Positions 25,556-33,986 of a stretch of DNA of 64,000 bases are shown piece after piece. The notes under the pieces were generated by a model that saw nothing but the letters and a program-made list of their open reading frames with translations, made no database searches and was not told the origin of the DNA. Source of the DNA: a virus; the IMG/VR virus record IMGVR_UViG_3300047557_002769, positions 99,235-163,234 of that record; one strand, 5' to 3'. The translations under genes and the position numbers were made by a program. The first letter of the stretch is position 1; each line of letters starts with the position of its first letter.

Positions 25556-26121
25556 TATAGAGTTTCTCCGCCCACTGTGCGATTGCAAGCGCAAAGCTCT
25601 CCAGTCTGAAGTGCATCTAGAATACGAAGAGTTTCTTCAGGTGAACGACCGACGTTCAGGTTATTAACCGTAACGTGTTGAATGACGTTATCTGGATCAA
25701 CAATGAATGTTGCACGAAGAGCAGCACCAGCTGGAGCGTAGAACACTCCAAGTTGCTCGATCAGACTCAGGTTCTTGTATTTACCATCTTCAGTATAATG
25801 CCCGCGTTGCGTATCAGCAAACTGAATATGCTTGATATTTTTAAGATCAGAACGAGACACTTGCCAAGAAATCTTACAGAACTCGTTATCAGTAGAACCG
25901 GTCAGCAGAACTGCATCACGATCTTCGAAGTCTTGGAACAGCTTATCGTAAGCAACGATCTCAGTCGGGCAAACGAAAGTAAAGTCTTTCGGGTAATATA
26001 CAATGACTTTCCATTTACCTTCGAAAGACTTCTCGGTAATGTCAAAGAAAGCGTCATTTGGTTGTCCAGGTTTAACACCAGTAACAACAAAAGGTTCAAG
26101 TTTATGGCCAACGGTTTTCAT
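25555..26121 (-). CDS. ahpC: AhpC-type 2-Cys peroxiredoxin
   Basis: A 188-residue peroxiredoxin: peroxidatic site DFTFVCPTE near residue 50, downstream Arg in the conserved R-containing strand ALRATFIVD, and a C-terminal resolving Cys in GELCACNR. The C-terminal motif with two Cys matches AhpC proteins that pair with AhpD rather than AhpF. It would detoxify H2O2 and organic peroxides in the host cytoplasm. ATG 26121 follows TGGAGAAAAT; upstream in-frame codons lie in the leader and hairpin. Confidence 0.9.
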   Translation of the reverse strand: MKTVGHKLEPFVVTGVKPGQPNDAFFDITEKSFEGKWKVIVYYPKDFTFVCPTEIVAYDKLFQDFEDRDAVLLTGSTDNEFCKISWQVSRSDLKNIKHIQFADTQRGHYTEDGKYKNLSLIEQLGVFYAPAGAALRATFIVDPDNVIQHVTVNNLNVGRSPEETLRILDALQTGELCACNRTVGGETL

Positions 26122-26133
26122 ATTTTCTCCATT

Positions 26134-26170
26134 TAAAAAAAGAAAGCAGTACACAACGTACTGCTCGATT
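26134..26170 (-). terminator. Terminator in the ahpC leader, overlapping a -10 box
   Basis: Minus strand AGCAGTAC, loop GTTGT, GTACTGCT, TTCTTTTTTT. A TATAAT (26168-26173) lies directly upstream, so transcripts starting there begin inside the hairpin and would escape it, while read-through from the upstream gene would stop. No good -35 box is visible; ATTACAAT/ATTGTAAT inverted repeats lie at 26183-26211. Confidence 0.7.
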
Positions 26171-26226
26171 ATATAATTACTTATTACAATAGTCTATCAA
26201 TTACCCATTGTAATTAACTATTACAG

Positions 26227-26685
26227 TTATAGTGGGATCGGGGGATCAAAGTCTCCTTTTGCTTTAAACACTATTTCTTTACTACCGCTATTAATGTCAA
26301 ATGACATATTCTGGTAGTATGCTTCTACGAGACCTTTACGTGCAAGACTAACTCCAGCGGTAATAAGACGAAGCACACCTACTTTCTTACCCATTTCTTC
26401 TGGAGATTCAGACGTAATGCCTTCTGCTCTGGAAAGGATCTCTGCCAGAAGAAGCAACTCTGAAATTGCATCATCATCGTCGCGCTCACAAAGAGCAGAC
26501 AGCTCCATTAGATCAAAGTCGTTTAGACCTTTAAAGAAATCACCTACAGAGATGTAAGGTGAGTCCATTAGATCAAGTGCCAGGGTGCGAGTTATCTTTG
26601 TAAAAGGCTTATGTGTTGAAACCTTCTGAAGATTAATGATGAAAGAACCATCATCTGGGTAAAGGCTGGAGTAAAGATTATCCAT
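26227..26685 (-). CDS. Hypothetical protein, 152 aa
   Basis: Not recognised. Helical acidic protein (FDLMELSALCERDDDDAISE; LLLLAEILSRAEG). Its ATG once overlapped the stop of the upstream gene (TAATG), before the tandem duplication at 26708-26795. Confidence 0.62.
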   Translation of the reverse strand: MDNLYSSLYPDDGSFIINLQKVSTHKPFTKITRTLALDLMDSPYISVGDFFKGLNDFDLMELSALCERDDDDAISELLLLAEILSRAEGITSESPEEMGKKVGVLRLITAGVSLARKGLVEAYYQNMSFDINSGSKEIVFKAKGDFDPPIPL

Positions 26686-26707
26686 TATTGGTCCTCGTAT
26701 TCATATT

Positions 26708-26795
26708 CATTATCTTCAATAAATTCAGGATCGGTGTCGATTACAATGTGACATTATCTTCAATAAATTAAGGATCGGTGTCGATTACAATGTGA
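26708..26795. repeat. 44-bp tandem duplication
   Basis: Two adjacent 44-bp copies (26708-26751 and 26752-26795) differing at one base. That base turns a GAA codon of the minus-strand gene into TAA in the second copy, giving the gene at 26768 a new, earlier stop. Confidence 0.92.
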
Positions 26796-27148
26796 CCGAT
26801 ATGAATTTTACCGTCTTCGTAATAGCATTCAAAATCTTTGGAAAAGTCAATAATATAACCTCCGTGAATATAATTAACACTATTACTTAGATTTAGGTCT
26901 TCTACTTTAATACATCCGATCAAGCCAGCATCTACACCGTAACCTCTTTCTTGCTCGTCCTCATAGAAGCCATCTCCCCAGCGGGTGTTGTAGCTTACAA
27001 AGCGTCTACCATCTTTAAGGGTAAACTCGCCCTGGTTACAACCGTGATCAGTTCTCCCTTCGAAGAATAGATTACAACACTCATCCCATTCATCATGAAG
27101 GACGTAGCAGAGATCTCCAACGTAATATCTTCCTGCCGGCATAGTCAT
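26768..27148 (-). CDS. Hypothetical protein, 126 aa, recently truncated at its C-terminus
   Basis: Starts MTMPAGRYYVGDLCYVLHDE; beta-rich with Trp/Gly, a type of small phage protein of unknown function that I have seen described only as hypothetical. The original end, still readable in the downstream copy, was ...VIDTDPEFIEDNEYEYEDQ. The 44-bp duplication plus one substitution removed these last 13 residues. Loss is confined to an acidic tail, so the protein may still work. Confidence 0.68.
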   Translation of the reverse strand: MTMPAGRYYVGDLCYVLHDEWDECCNLFFEGRTDHGCNQGEFTLKDGRRFVSYNTRWGDGFYEDEQERGYGVDAGLIGCIKVEDLNLSNSVNYIHGGYIIDFSKDFECYYEDGKIHIGHIVIDTDP

Positions 27149-27336
27149 TCTGTTACCTCACCTCGAGCAAGACGCTCACTAAATGTTTGCATCCAAGTAA
27201 TAACATACTCTCTTGCCTCGTGACGTTTTACACCGAAATATTCCTCAACATAAGGACCAGCACCAAACATGTTAGTAACACCGCTTGCACGCAGACCATC
27301 GAGATACAGATTAACTTCAGATTGATCAGGTTTCAT
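27145..27336 (-). CDS. Hypothetical protein, 63 aa
   Basis: MKPDQSEVNLYLDGLRASGV and GAGPYVEEYFGVKRHEAREY, a small helical protein with an HTH-like turn; common in phages as a hypothetical. Stop overlaps the next ATG. Confidence 0.6.
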   Translation of the reverse strand: MKPDQSEVNLYLDGLRASGVTNMFGAGPYVEEYFGVKRHEAREYVITWMQTFSERLARGEVTE

Positions 27337-27338
27337 GA

Positions 27339-27815
27339 TTAGCTTCCACAGTGGAGATAAAGTTTATTGCCTTCTTGCCTGAACGCTTCAATAAAGATAT
27401 GATGAGTATCACCTGATGCGTTAATAGCTTTCTCAGCTGCTACGTACAAATCCCACCACTTAAGATTACCCCCGGGTAGAGGGATACGAACCTCATTACC
27501 CCACCCAGAGTATACTAGCTCTTCAGCTACAAATCCAGAGAGATCAAAAAGATTCGTTGCATCATATAACGACCAGATAGACTTAAACCCGTTTCGTGAA
27601 CGAATATCTTCGTAATGATCATTTTTCATATCGTTAATGCGATCATACTCATCCATAATAGGTCTGCGAACCTTATTCAACAGATCAAGACTTTTATTGA
27701 GTTCAGTCAAAGCACTTACAGAAAGCATGCTCTCCATTCGCTCCTTAAAGCTACGAAGATAGCAGTAAGAGTTATGCAGATCGGAAAGCTGATCTTTAGT
27801 AATAGTAAAATTCAT
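27339..27815 (-). CDS. Hypothetical protein, 158 aa
   Basis: Not recognised. N-terminal coiled-coil-like half (MNFTITKDQLSDLHNSYCYL, NKSLDLLNKVRRPIMDEYDR) and a mixed C-terminal half (GWGNEVRIPLPGGNLKWWDL). Preceded by the promoter at 27845-27873. Confidence 0.62.
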   Translation of the reverse strand: MNFTITKDQLSDLHNSYCYLRSFKERMESMLSVSALTELNKSLDLLNKVRRPIMDEYDRINDMKNDHYEDIRSRNGFKSIWSLYDATNLFDLSGFVAEELVYSGWGNEVRIPLPGGNLKWWDLYVAAEKAINASGDTHHIFIEAFRQEGNKLYLHCGS

Positions 27816-27988
27816 GATATAGTTCGCCTTTCTTCAGCCCTGATAGTATAGTATATAACATAGACTTCGGCAACTGTTACTTTGTAACGACTTGCCAATT
27901 CGGTCATCTCACTATGTAACGTCTCTCTAGTAACCTGATCGAAACGTTTAATAGTTGCTTTTACATCTTCGTGAAGTTCTGAGGTCAT
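27812..27988 (-). CDS. Hypothetical protein, 58 aa
   Basis: MTSELHEDVKATIKRFDQVT then ELASRYKVTVAEVYVIYYTI, the second half HTH-like. ATG 27988 follows ACGGAGCC. The gene also contains the promoter of the next gene. Confidence 0.55.
   Translation of the reverse strand: MTSELHEDVKATIKRFDQVTRETLHSEMTELASRYKVTVAEVYVIYYTIRAEERRTIS
27845..27873 (-). promoter_or_regulatory. Sigma70-type promoter
   Basis: Minus strand TTGCCG, 17 bases, TATACT, with GTAACAG upstream of -35. It lies inside the 58-aa gene. Confidence 0.62.
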
Positions 27989-28010
27989 ACAAGGCTCCGT
28001 TAACAAGATG

Positions 28011-28039
28011 ATTATAGCTTAACTCTTTTTCATAATCAA
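28011..28039 (-). promoter_or_regulatory. Sigma70-type promoter
   Basis: Minus strand TTGATT, 17 bases, TATAAT, spanning the stop codon of the carbamoyltransferase gene. Confidence 0.7.
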
Positions 28040-29746
28040 CGTACCGTCGATAAAGATTCCATCTAATTCTGTTGTTTTTAATACTTTAAAAGCATCTTTA
28101 ATAGTAGAAACTATAGGTTTACCATCCACATTAAAAGATGTATTAAGAATCATACCTATACCAGTCGCTTTATCTAACTCAGTTAATACATCGTAAATAA
28201 ATTGATTCTGTTCTCGTGTAATAGTCTGTACTCTAGCAGTTCCATCATAGTGCACTACAGGCTTGATTTTATCCTTATATTGTTCTCTAACCTGAGGAGA
28301 AAACGTCATAAATCTAGACTCTCTATCCCAATCAAAATAAAGAGAAACATCTTCCAATCTAACTATAGGGGAAAAAGGACGATACCATTCTCTATGTTTG
28401 ACTTTAGCATTAATAATATCTTTCATATCAGGATGTTTAACAGAGCAAATAATACTTCTGTTACCTAAAGCACGCGGACCTCTTTCACTTCTTCCCTGGC
28501 ATATTCCTAATATCTTTCCCTTAGCAATCAAACTAGCAACATCTTTAGGAGAAGCTTCCGATACATTATAGTTTCCCCCTACCCCATTCTCCTCATATAG
28601 ATAGGTTGCTAGACTATCTCTATCTAAAAGTTCAGGTCCTAGGTACGGGTCGTTGATTACTTTATCTGGCTTAATGTAGTTAAGCATTGCCCCAAAACTT
28701 AGTCCGCAATCTGTAGGATCAGGGGGAACAAATACTTCTCTATCTATTTCTTTTACTAACCTAGTATTAAAAGAAATATTTAAAGCACATCCACCTGAAA
28801 TACAAATAGGTAACTCTGGATACATCTTTATATAAGGAAGCATAAGCTTAATAGCTGCTTCTTCAAATGCAAGCTGAACTGAAGCTGCAAGAGTATATGC
28901 TTCTTCTCCTTCTATTCTTTTTTCAGTGAACGGGTTTTCTAATTCTGAAATAATTTTTATTTTTTTAGAAGCTTGTTTAAAAATACCAGAGTATTCTATC
29001 TTTTTCATAAAGTCTACAAGGAATAAAGGAACCAGCACTTCTACTAGTTCATTATCCGGTACCCCTAATCCAGCATACCCCATTAGCTTACCAGGGTAAG
29101 TAACACTTTGACCATGCACGGTATACTTAATATCTTTAAGTAATCTACCAAATTTGTAATACGTTCTACCTAGCGATGTATCTCCAATTGGTAACCATTG
29201 GATTGGTTTACCTCTTTCGTAAATACCTGCTGTTGTATTACCATCAATTGAACCTCCATCAATAGTAAAAACAAGAGCTTTATCATAAGGAGATTGATAG
29301 AATGCTCCTGCGCCATGGGATAAGTGGTGTGATTCTCTGTACCATTTCTTTGCGTTGAAATATTCGTCTAGCTTTATCTCTACACCTGGTAGCATTAACC
29401 TATCAACAAAAATACCTACCGCAAACTCTTGAGTGTATTTTCTGGATAAATATTTTTGTACTTCTTTAAGCTGTGAACGAACTACCTTTTCATTCCATTC
29501 TGAATATTCTGAAGAGTGTGGTTCTCTCCAAACCTTAATAGAGTAATCTGCGTTTTTTAGATTTATGAACCGTTCTAATTCGAGCACCTCTAAAACATTT
29601 TTACCTTTGGCGACTGTTACTGATGCATTATGCCCTGTGAACGCAATAGCTACAGAATAATCACTATCATTAATTACAGGGTAAACTCTATCACTTAATT
29701 CTAAGTGTAGTTTTTTAAGAGTTGTATATACTCTATAATCAGACAT
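28019..29746 (-). CDS. Carbamoyltransferase (NodU/TobZ family)
   Basis: A 575-residue two-domain enzyme. N-terminal Kae1-like domain: VAIAFTGHNASVTV, HHLSHGAGAF (metal/phosphate site), FTIDGGSIDG and ISGGCALN. C-terminal YrdC-like domain: GRSERGPRALGNRSI, KHREWYRPFSPIV and ILNTSFNVDGKPIV. Family members use carbamoyl phosphate and ATP to carbamoylate a hydroxyl (or amino) group of antibiotics or Nod factors; phage homologues have been linked to carbamoylated DNA bases. Target here unknown. Its ATG shares the CATG palindrome with the plus-strand gene at 29745. Confidence 0.88.
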   Translation of the reverse strand: MSDYRVYTTLKKLHLELSDRVYPVINDSDYSVAIAFTGHNASVTVAKGKNVLEVLELERFINLKNADYSIKVWREPHSSEYSEWNEKVVRSQLKEVQKYLSRKYTQEFAVGIFVDRLMLPGVEIKLDEYFNAKKWYRESHHLSHGAGAFYQSPYDKALVFTIDGGSIDGNTTAGIYERGKPIQWLPIGDTSLGRTYYKFGRLLKDIKYTVHGQSVTYPGKLMGYAGLGVPDNELVEVLVPLFLVDFMKKIEYSGIFKQASKKIKIISELENPFTEKRIEGEEAYTLAASVQLAFEEAAIKLMLPYIKMYPELPICISGGCALNISFNTRLVKEIDREVFVPPDPTDCGLSFGAMLNYIKPDKVINDPYLGPELLDRDSLATYLYEENGVGGNYNVSEASPKDVASLIAKGKILGICQGRSERGPRALGNRSIICSVKHPDMKDIINAKVKHREWYRPFSPIVRLEDVSLYFDWDRESRFMTFSPQVREQYKDKIKPVVHYDGTARVQTITREQNQFIYDVLTELDKATGIGMILNTSFNVDGKPIVSTIKDAFKVLKTTELDGIFIDGTLIMKKS

Positions 29747-30305
29747 GTTTAACTTTTACCTTTATCAATTAGATAAAAAAATTGTAATTTCAGACTTACC
29801 TTCTGAAAAGGTTAAATCTAAGTTTGGCTATAAGTTTGAAATTCTTACTTCAGTAAGAGAAAAAGAATCTCTCCCTACCGTTATTGAAAGAATAAAAAGA
29901 CAATACAGTTTATTTAGTATTGAAGAGTATTTCTATAAGAAACGTAAACCAAGATCAGAAGAGTCTAATAAAAAGATATCGCTTGCTAAACTCGGTAAGC
30001 CTAGAGATGAAGCAACAAGGCTTAAAATATCTCGGGCTTTAAAGGGCAGGTCTAATTTCCAAGGTAAGAAGCACCGTGAAGATACTAAAGAAGTAATGGC
30101 TGAAAAGAAACTGGGAAATAAACACACAGAAGGCTATTACTGGGTGCATGACCCTAGAGGAAGTAAAGAAAAAAGAGTCAAAGATAAAAAAGACGCCCCA
30201 GTAGGTTTTTCTCTGGGGCGTGACTATTACTCAACGGAAGCTGGTCTCTATATTATGAACCATGAATTACGATCGAGTGATAGCCAAGAACTTATCGATG
30301 AATGA
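29745..30305 (+). CDS. NUMOD3-type putative homing endonuclease, 186 aa
   Basis: Plus-strand intruder between two minus-strand genes. Central NUMOD3 repeats (SEESNKKISLAKLGKPRDEA; RLKISRALKGRSNFQGKKHR) and a C-terminal domain YYWVHDPRGSKEKRVKDKKD-APVGFSLGR shared with 22660-23007. The N-terminal 60 residues are not an obvious GIY-YIG or HNH domain, so nuclease activity is uncertain. ATG overlaps the ATG of the carbamoyltransferase; its 3' end overlaps the next minus gene by 39 bases. Confidence 0.68.
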   Translation: MFNFYLYQLDKKIVISDLPSEKVKSKFGYKFEILTSVREKESLPTVIERIKRQYSLFSIEEYFYKKRKPRSEESNKKISLAKLGKPRDEATRLKISRALKGRSNFQGKKHREDTKEVMAEKKLGNKHTEGYYWVHDPRGSKEKRVKDKKDAPVGFSLGRDYYSTEAGLYIMNHELRSSDSQELIDE

Positions 30306-30671
30306 CTCAATAACCTGACGTCTATTAGGCCATTTAATAAACTCTTTTGTATCTGCATCTTTAAGAAGGTTAGTAAGAAGAGGCATTACCATAGCTTCTA
30401 CCTTCTTTAACTTCTCCCTTACATCTTTCTCAATTAGTTCTTTATATTCATCAGTATCTAGGGTAGGTGTATTAACCTGTTCTAATCGTTCAAGAATATT
30501 AAGAACTTCTCCTACGTTTCTCTCTAAGCTGTTAATTCTTTCTAGAATAGGACCAGAAATCTCTTCTGTATTGACTTGAGGTGGAGGCGGAGGATTAACA
30601 GCGTCTGGATCACTGACAGCAGTAAATCCAAAGTCAAAGTTACTTACATATTCTTCTGGTATAGTAGACAT
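30267..30671 (-). CDS. Conserved phage protein with coiled coil, 134 aa
   Basis: N-terminal VSNFDFGFTAVSDPDAVNPP, a proline run, then a coiled coil (ERINSLERNVGEVLNILERL) and a helical end. The FDFGFTAVSD motif is familiar from T4-like phages where the role is unknown. Stop overlaps the plus-strand intruder. Confidence 0.62.
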   Translation of the reverse strand: MSTIPEEYVSNFDFGFTAVSDPDAVNPPPPPQVNTEEISGPILERINSLERNVGEVLNILERLEQVNTPTLDTDEYKELIEKDVREKLKKVEAMVMPLLTNLLKDADTKEFIKWPNRRQVIESFIDKFLAITRS

Positions 30672-31234
30672 TAACTTGTCTCCATTTGTTTCTGAATATT
30701 CATAAGCTGCGTCTGCACTCCCTTACGAATAATTCTCTTGGTTCTTTTTATCATGCGATTAAAAGCCAGATCCCATTTTAGTTTAGATACTCTATCCTTC
30801 ATAGTAATACCTTGCATGTGATCATACTCATGTAAGAAGATTCTAGCTGAAAGGCCTGTAAATGTCTTTCTAACTATTTCCCCACTAACGTCTTGATATT
30901 CTACCTCGATATTAGCTGGGCGCTTTACCTTAACATAAACACCAGGGAACGATAGACACCCTTCATCAATGGATACTTCTTCTTTAGACATACCAATAAT
31001 TTTAGGATTAAACACCACCAGCCCTACTTCATTAATTCCCATTGCAAAGACCGAAACATTAACTCCAACCTGATTAGCTGATAGACCTACTCCTCCGTAA
31101 TCTCGCATCTTATCCAAAAGAATATTAGCAAACAAAGATGCATCTAGATCACCTTTAAAATCAAAAGGCGATGGAGGTGTTTTAAGGAAAGGGGAATCGT
31201 GTTTGACCAATTTCAATTCAGATTTTTTAATCAT
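30671..31234 (-). CDS. def: Peptide deformylase
   Basis: A 187-residue PDF with all three motifs: GVGLSANQVG (motif 1), DEGCLSFPG (Cys metal ligand) and LHEYDHMQG (HExxH). It removes the N-formyl group from nascent proteins. Phage PDFs are usually shorter; this one keeps a long C-terminal basic helix (AFNRMIKRTKRIIRKG) that could contact the ribosome as in bacterial enzymes. Confidence 0.93.
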   Translation of the reverse strand: MIKKSELKLVKHDSPFLKTPPSPFDFKGDLDASLFANILLDKMRDYGGVGLSANQVGVNVSVFAMGINEVGLVVFNPKIIGMSKEEVSIDEGCLSFPGVYVKVKRPANIEVEYQDVSGEIVRKTFTGLSARIFLHEYDHMQGITMKDRVSKLKWDLAFNRMIKRTKRIIRKGVQTQLMNIQKQMETS

Positions 31235-32943
31235 TTTGCAATCCTGCTAAAGTTATTATGTTTCTCAAATCGAATTACCGACCTAAACTTATCGAATAGA
31301 GCATCCTTATGACTAATAATAAAAATATTATTATCTTCACCAATAGTATTTAGGATCGTCATCACATAGTCGGTGCCATTTACATCCAAGGAGCCGTCGA
31401 ACACTTCATCTAGTAGTAACAGATTAGTATTTGCAGAGTTTTTCATTCTAGCTATAGAGCGCCAAGCAAACAATAATGCAAGGTCAATCTTAGCCTTTTC
31501 ACCTTCACTAAACGAAGCATAACTAAACTCATCTCTATGTCTGGATTTAATCTTCTCATTGAATGCTTCATCCAGTTCAAATGAGACGAAGAAATCCATC
31601 GCCTGTAAGAACTTATTTACCAGTTTATTAATGACTGGTAAGTATTGCTTGATAATCTTAGTCTTAATGCCGGTATCTTTAAGCAAAATTCCGGCTACAT
31701 CCAGGTAGTGTTTTTCCTCCACAAGCGTGGATTTTTCATTTGATAGACCAACAACCTCTTTTGCAAGGGACTTAAGTTTCGACTTCTCTTCTTCAATATT
31801 TCCTCGTTCAGCACTCTCTGTAGATAACTCCGCGTTGAGTTTTTGTATATACTGCTGACCGGCGATGATACTGGAATTGACTCTGATAATGGTAGATTTG
31901 TGTTCAGATATTTTTGTCTCGATGTTAGCAATCTCATCAAGTCTACTTTCAATTGCCTGGATTTGACCGGATAGCTGCTCAATGGCTTTTTCAATTTCCT
32001 CGATCTTATGACTATGCCCCGATACCGCTGATTGTTTAAGTGATTCGTCCAAATCTTGGTTACACGTTGGACATATGTCATGGTCGTGATAGAACTGTAT
32101 GCTTTCCTCCTGCGTTTTAATTCTTGAGGTAAGCTTCTTAAGGAGAGATGCCATTTCCTGTCGTTTAGTACGCTTTTCATCCGCGTCATGTATAGAGGAT
32201 TGCAGATTATTTGCCTCTTGCTCTTCTCGTTGACAGTCCAGAGATAGTTTTGCAATCTCTGCATTCGTTTCAGATATTCGCTTTTGTACATCATCAACTT
32301 TTTTCTGCTTGTCTTCTTCAAGCGTCTTAATATAGTCTTGTTGAAGTTTTACCTTTTGCTTACCTACTTCTATCTTATTTTCGATTTCAGTAATTTTAGT
32401 CTTTATATCACTATACTTGTCTTTTAAGACATCGTTCATTACCGAGAAGATCTTTATATCAAGTAGGTCCTCAATAACTTCTCTTCGATGTGCAGCCGGT
32501 AGCTGCATGAACGGCGTAAAAGAGGCTGACCCCAGAATAACGATCTGTGTGAAAGATTTATAGTTGAGTTTAAGTACATGTTCTTCTAAGTATTTTTGAT
32601 AGTCCCTGGCCGCAGCATCCTGATTGATAAGATCACCGTTAAGATAGATCTCAAACAGATTAGGTTTAATACCACGTGCAATTCTGTATTCTTTAGTGCC
32701 GATACTAAATTCAACCTCTGCTACTAACCCTTTGCTATTGATACTATTCAACAGCTGAGGTTTATTGATATTACGAAACGGTTTACCAAAGAGGGTAAAA
32801 CATAGCGCATCTAGAATGGTACTTTTACCAGCACCATTCTCACCAACAATTAACGTAGTAGGGGATTTATTTAGATATACTTCTGTAAAATTAGCACCGG
32901 TGCTTAAGAAGTTTTTCCAGCGAATTACTTTGAATTTGATCAT
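31231..32943 (-). CDS. 46: Recombination endonuclease subunit gp46 (Rad50/SbcC-like)
   Basis: A 570-residue SMC-like ATPase: Walker A VGENGAGKSTILDAL near residue 36, Q-loop, two long coiled-coil arms around a zinc hook CPTCNQD near residue 285, signature FSEGEKAKIDLALL and Walker B NLLLLDEVFDGSLD. With gp47 it resects DNA ends for recombination-dependent replication and degrades host DNA in T4. Confidence 0.95.
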   Translation of the reverse strand: MIKFKVIRWKNFLSTGANFTEVYLNKSPTTLIVGENGAGKSTILDALCFTLFGKPFRNINKPQLLNSINSKGLVAEVEFSIGTKEYRIARGIKPNLFEIYLNGDLINQDAAARDYQKYLEEHVLKLNYKSFTQIVILGSASFTPFMQLPAAHRREVIEDLLDIKIFSVMNDVLKDKYSDIKTKITEIENKIEVGKQKVKLQQDYIKTLEEDKQKKVDDVQKRISETNAEIAKLSLDCQREEQEANNLQSSIHDADEKRTKRQEMASLLKKLTSRIKTQEESIQFYHDHDICPTCNQDLDESLKQSAVSGHSHKIEEIEKAIEQLSGQIQAIESRLDEIANIETKISEHKSTIIRVNSSIIAGQQYIQKLNAELSTESAERGNIEEEKSKLKSLAKEVVGLSNEKSTLVEEKHYLDVAGILLKDTGIKTKIIKQYLPVINKLVNKFLQAMDFFVSFELDEAFNEKIKSRHRDEFSYASFSEGEKAKIDLALLFAWRSIARMKNSANTNLLLLDEVFDGSLDVNGTDYVMTILNTIGEDNNIFIISHKDALFDKFRSVIRFEKHNNFSRIAK

Positions 32944-33986
32944 GCTTCTTCATAATTCTGAGCTTCCACATACAACGTCTTCATCAACGTCTTAATACGG
33001 TTCTTGTCAGCGTCAGTTTCTAGGTTATCTACATACTGTGATAATAGCGTCAAAGTATCTTCTAAATCCACGTCCTCGGTACCTAAAGCTTCCGCTTCAA
33101 ATTCAGACATGTCTTCGATGATCTTTAACTCTAATGGATTACCTGCTTCTAGCTTCTCAACAAAGCGATCGAACTTATAGTAATCGGTTTTATTTACTAC
33201 TATAAGTTTTATATGCTTGTTACTACTATCCGGAATATTCATTTCCGTAGTGTCGTCGTAGTAGATTTTCGTAAAGATCGTAAACGGATTTTGAATGAAT
33301 TCCAACGACTTCGTACTGGTGTCGAATATATGAAAGCCTCGAGGGTCTTCAAAATCCGCCCAGGTAAGTTCATAAGGATTTCCAAGATAGTTAATGTTAC
33401 CATTACTACTACGGTGGTGAAAATGCCCGCTACAAACAAGATCGAATTTTTTAAAAAGGTCCGGCTTGAAACCTTCATCGTTCTCATGTCCTTTATACAT
33501 CTGAAAGCCAGCGATTTCAAAGTGACCGAAAAGAACCGGTGACTTAGAAAATTCTAACGCCTTCATACATTCGTTATAGTTATCAGTACAAATCCATGGC
33601 ATTAAGAGGATAGAAAGGCCATCAATGTTATAATCCATAGGGCCAGAATAAGCAACAATATTGTCATAATCTTTAAGTAGTAAGCCTGGAGAATTAACAT
33701 TATTGGTATTCTTAAAGAAGGTATCGTGATTACCAACAATCATAACTACTTCAACATTTCGTTTTTTAGCTGCATCAAAGAAATATTCTCTACAACTATT
33801 AAGTGTGTTGAAGTTAATATACTTGCGTCTATCGAAACAATCACCCAGATGGAAGATAGTCTTAATACCTCTTTTATCAATCTCGGGCCAGAAGCTCTCT
33901 TCGTAAAATTTACGGAAGAAGTTATCAAATGGAATAGAATCCGACCGAGCACCAAAATGTGTATCTGTTATTAGAGCAACTTTCAT
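32940..33986 (-). CDS. 47: Recombination endonuclease subunit gp47 (Mre11/SbcD-like)
   Basis: A 348-residue calcineurin-type nuclease: ITDTHFGARSDS (motif I), FHLGDCFDRRKY (II), VGNHDTFF (III), LFGHFEIAG and CSGHFHHRS (IV/V), giving the two-metal site. Overlaps gp46 start by four bases. Partner of gp46. Confidence 0.95.
   Translation of the reverse strand: MKVALITDTHFGARSDSIPFDNFFRKFYEESFWPEIDKRGIKTIFHLGDCFDRRKYINFNTLNSCREYFFDAAKKRNVEVVMIVGNHDTFFKNTNNVNSPGLLLKDYDNIVAYSGPMDYNIDGLSILLMPWICTDNYNECMKALEFSKSPVLFGHFEIAGFQMYKGHENDEGFKPDLFKKFDLVCSGHFHHRSSNGNINYLGNPYELTWADFEDPRGFHIFDTSTKSLEFIQNPFTIFTKIYYDDTTEMNIPDSSNKHIKLIVVNKTDYYKFDRFVEKLEAGNPLELKIIEDMSEFEAEALGTEDVDLEDTLTLLSQYVDNLETDADKNRIKTLMKTLYVEAQNYEEA

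Noticed and set aside
31695-32321. Second minus-strand frame of 208 codons in gp46
   Set aside because: Shadow of the gp46 coiled coil in a shifted frame; basic, low complexity, no start signal.
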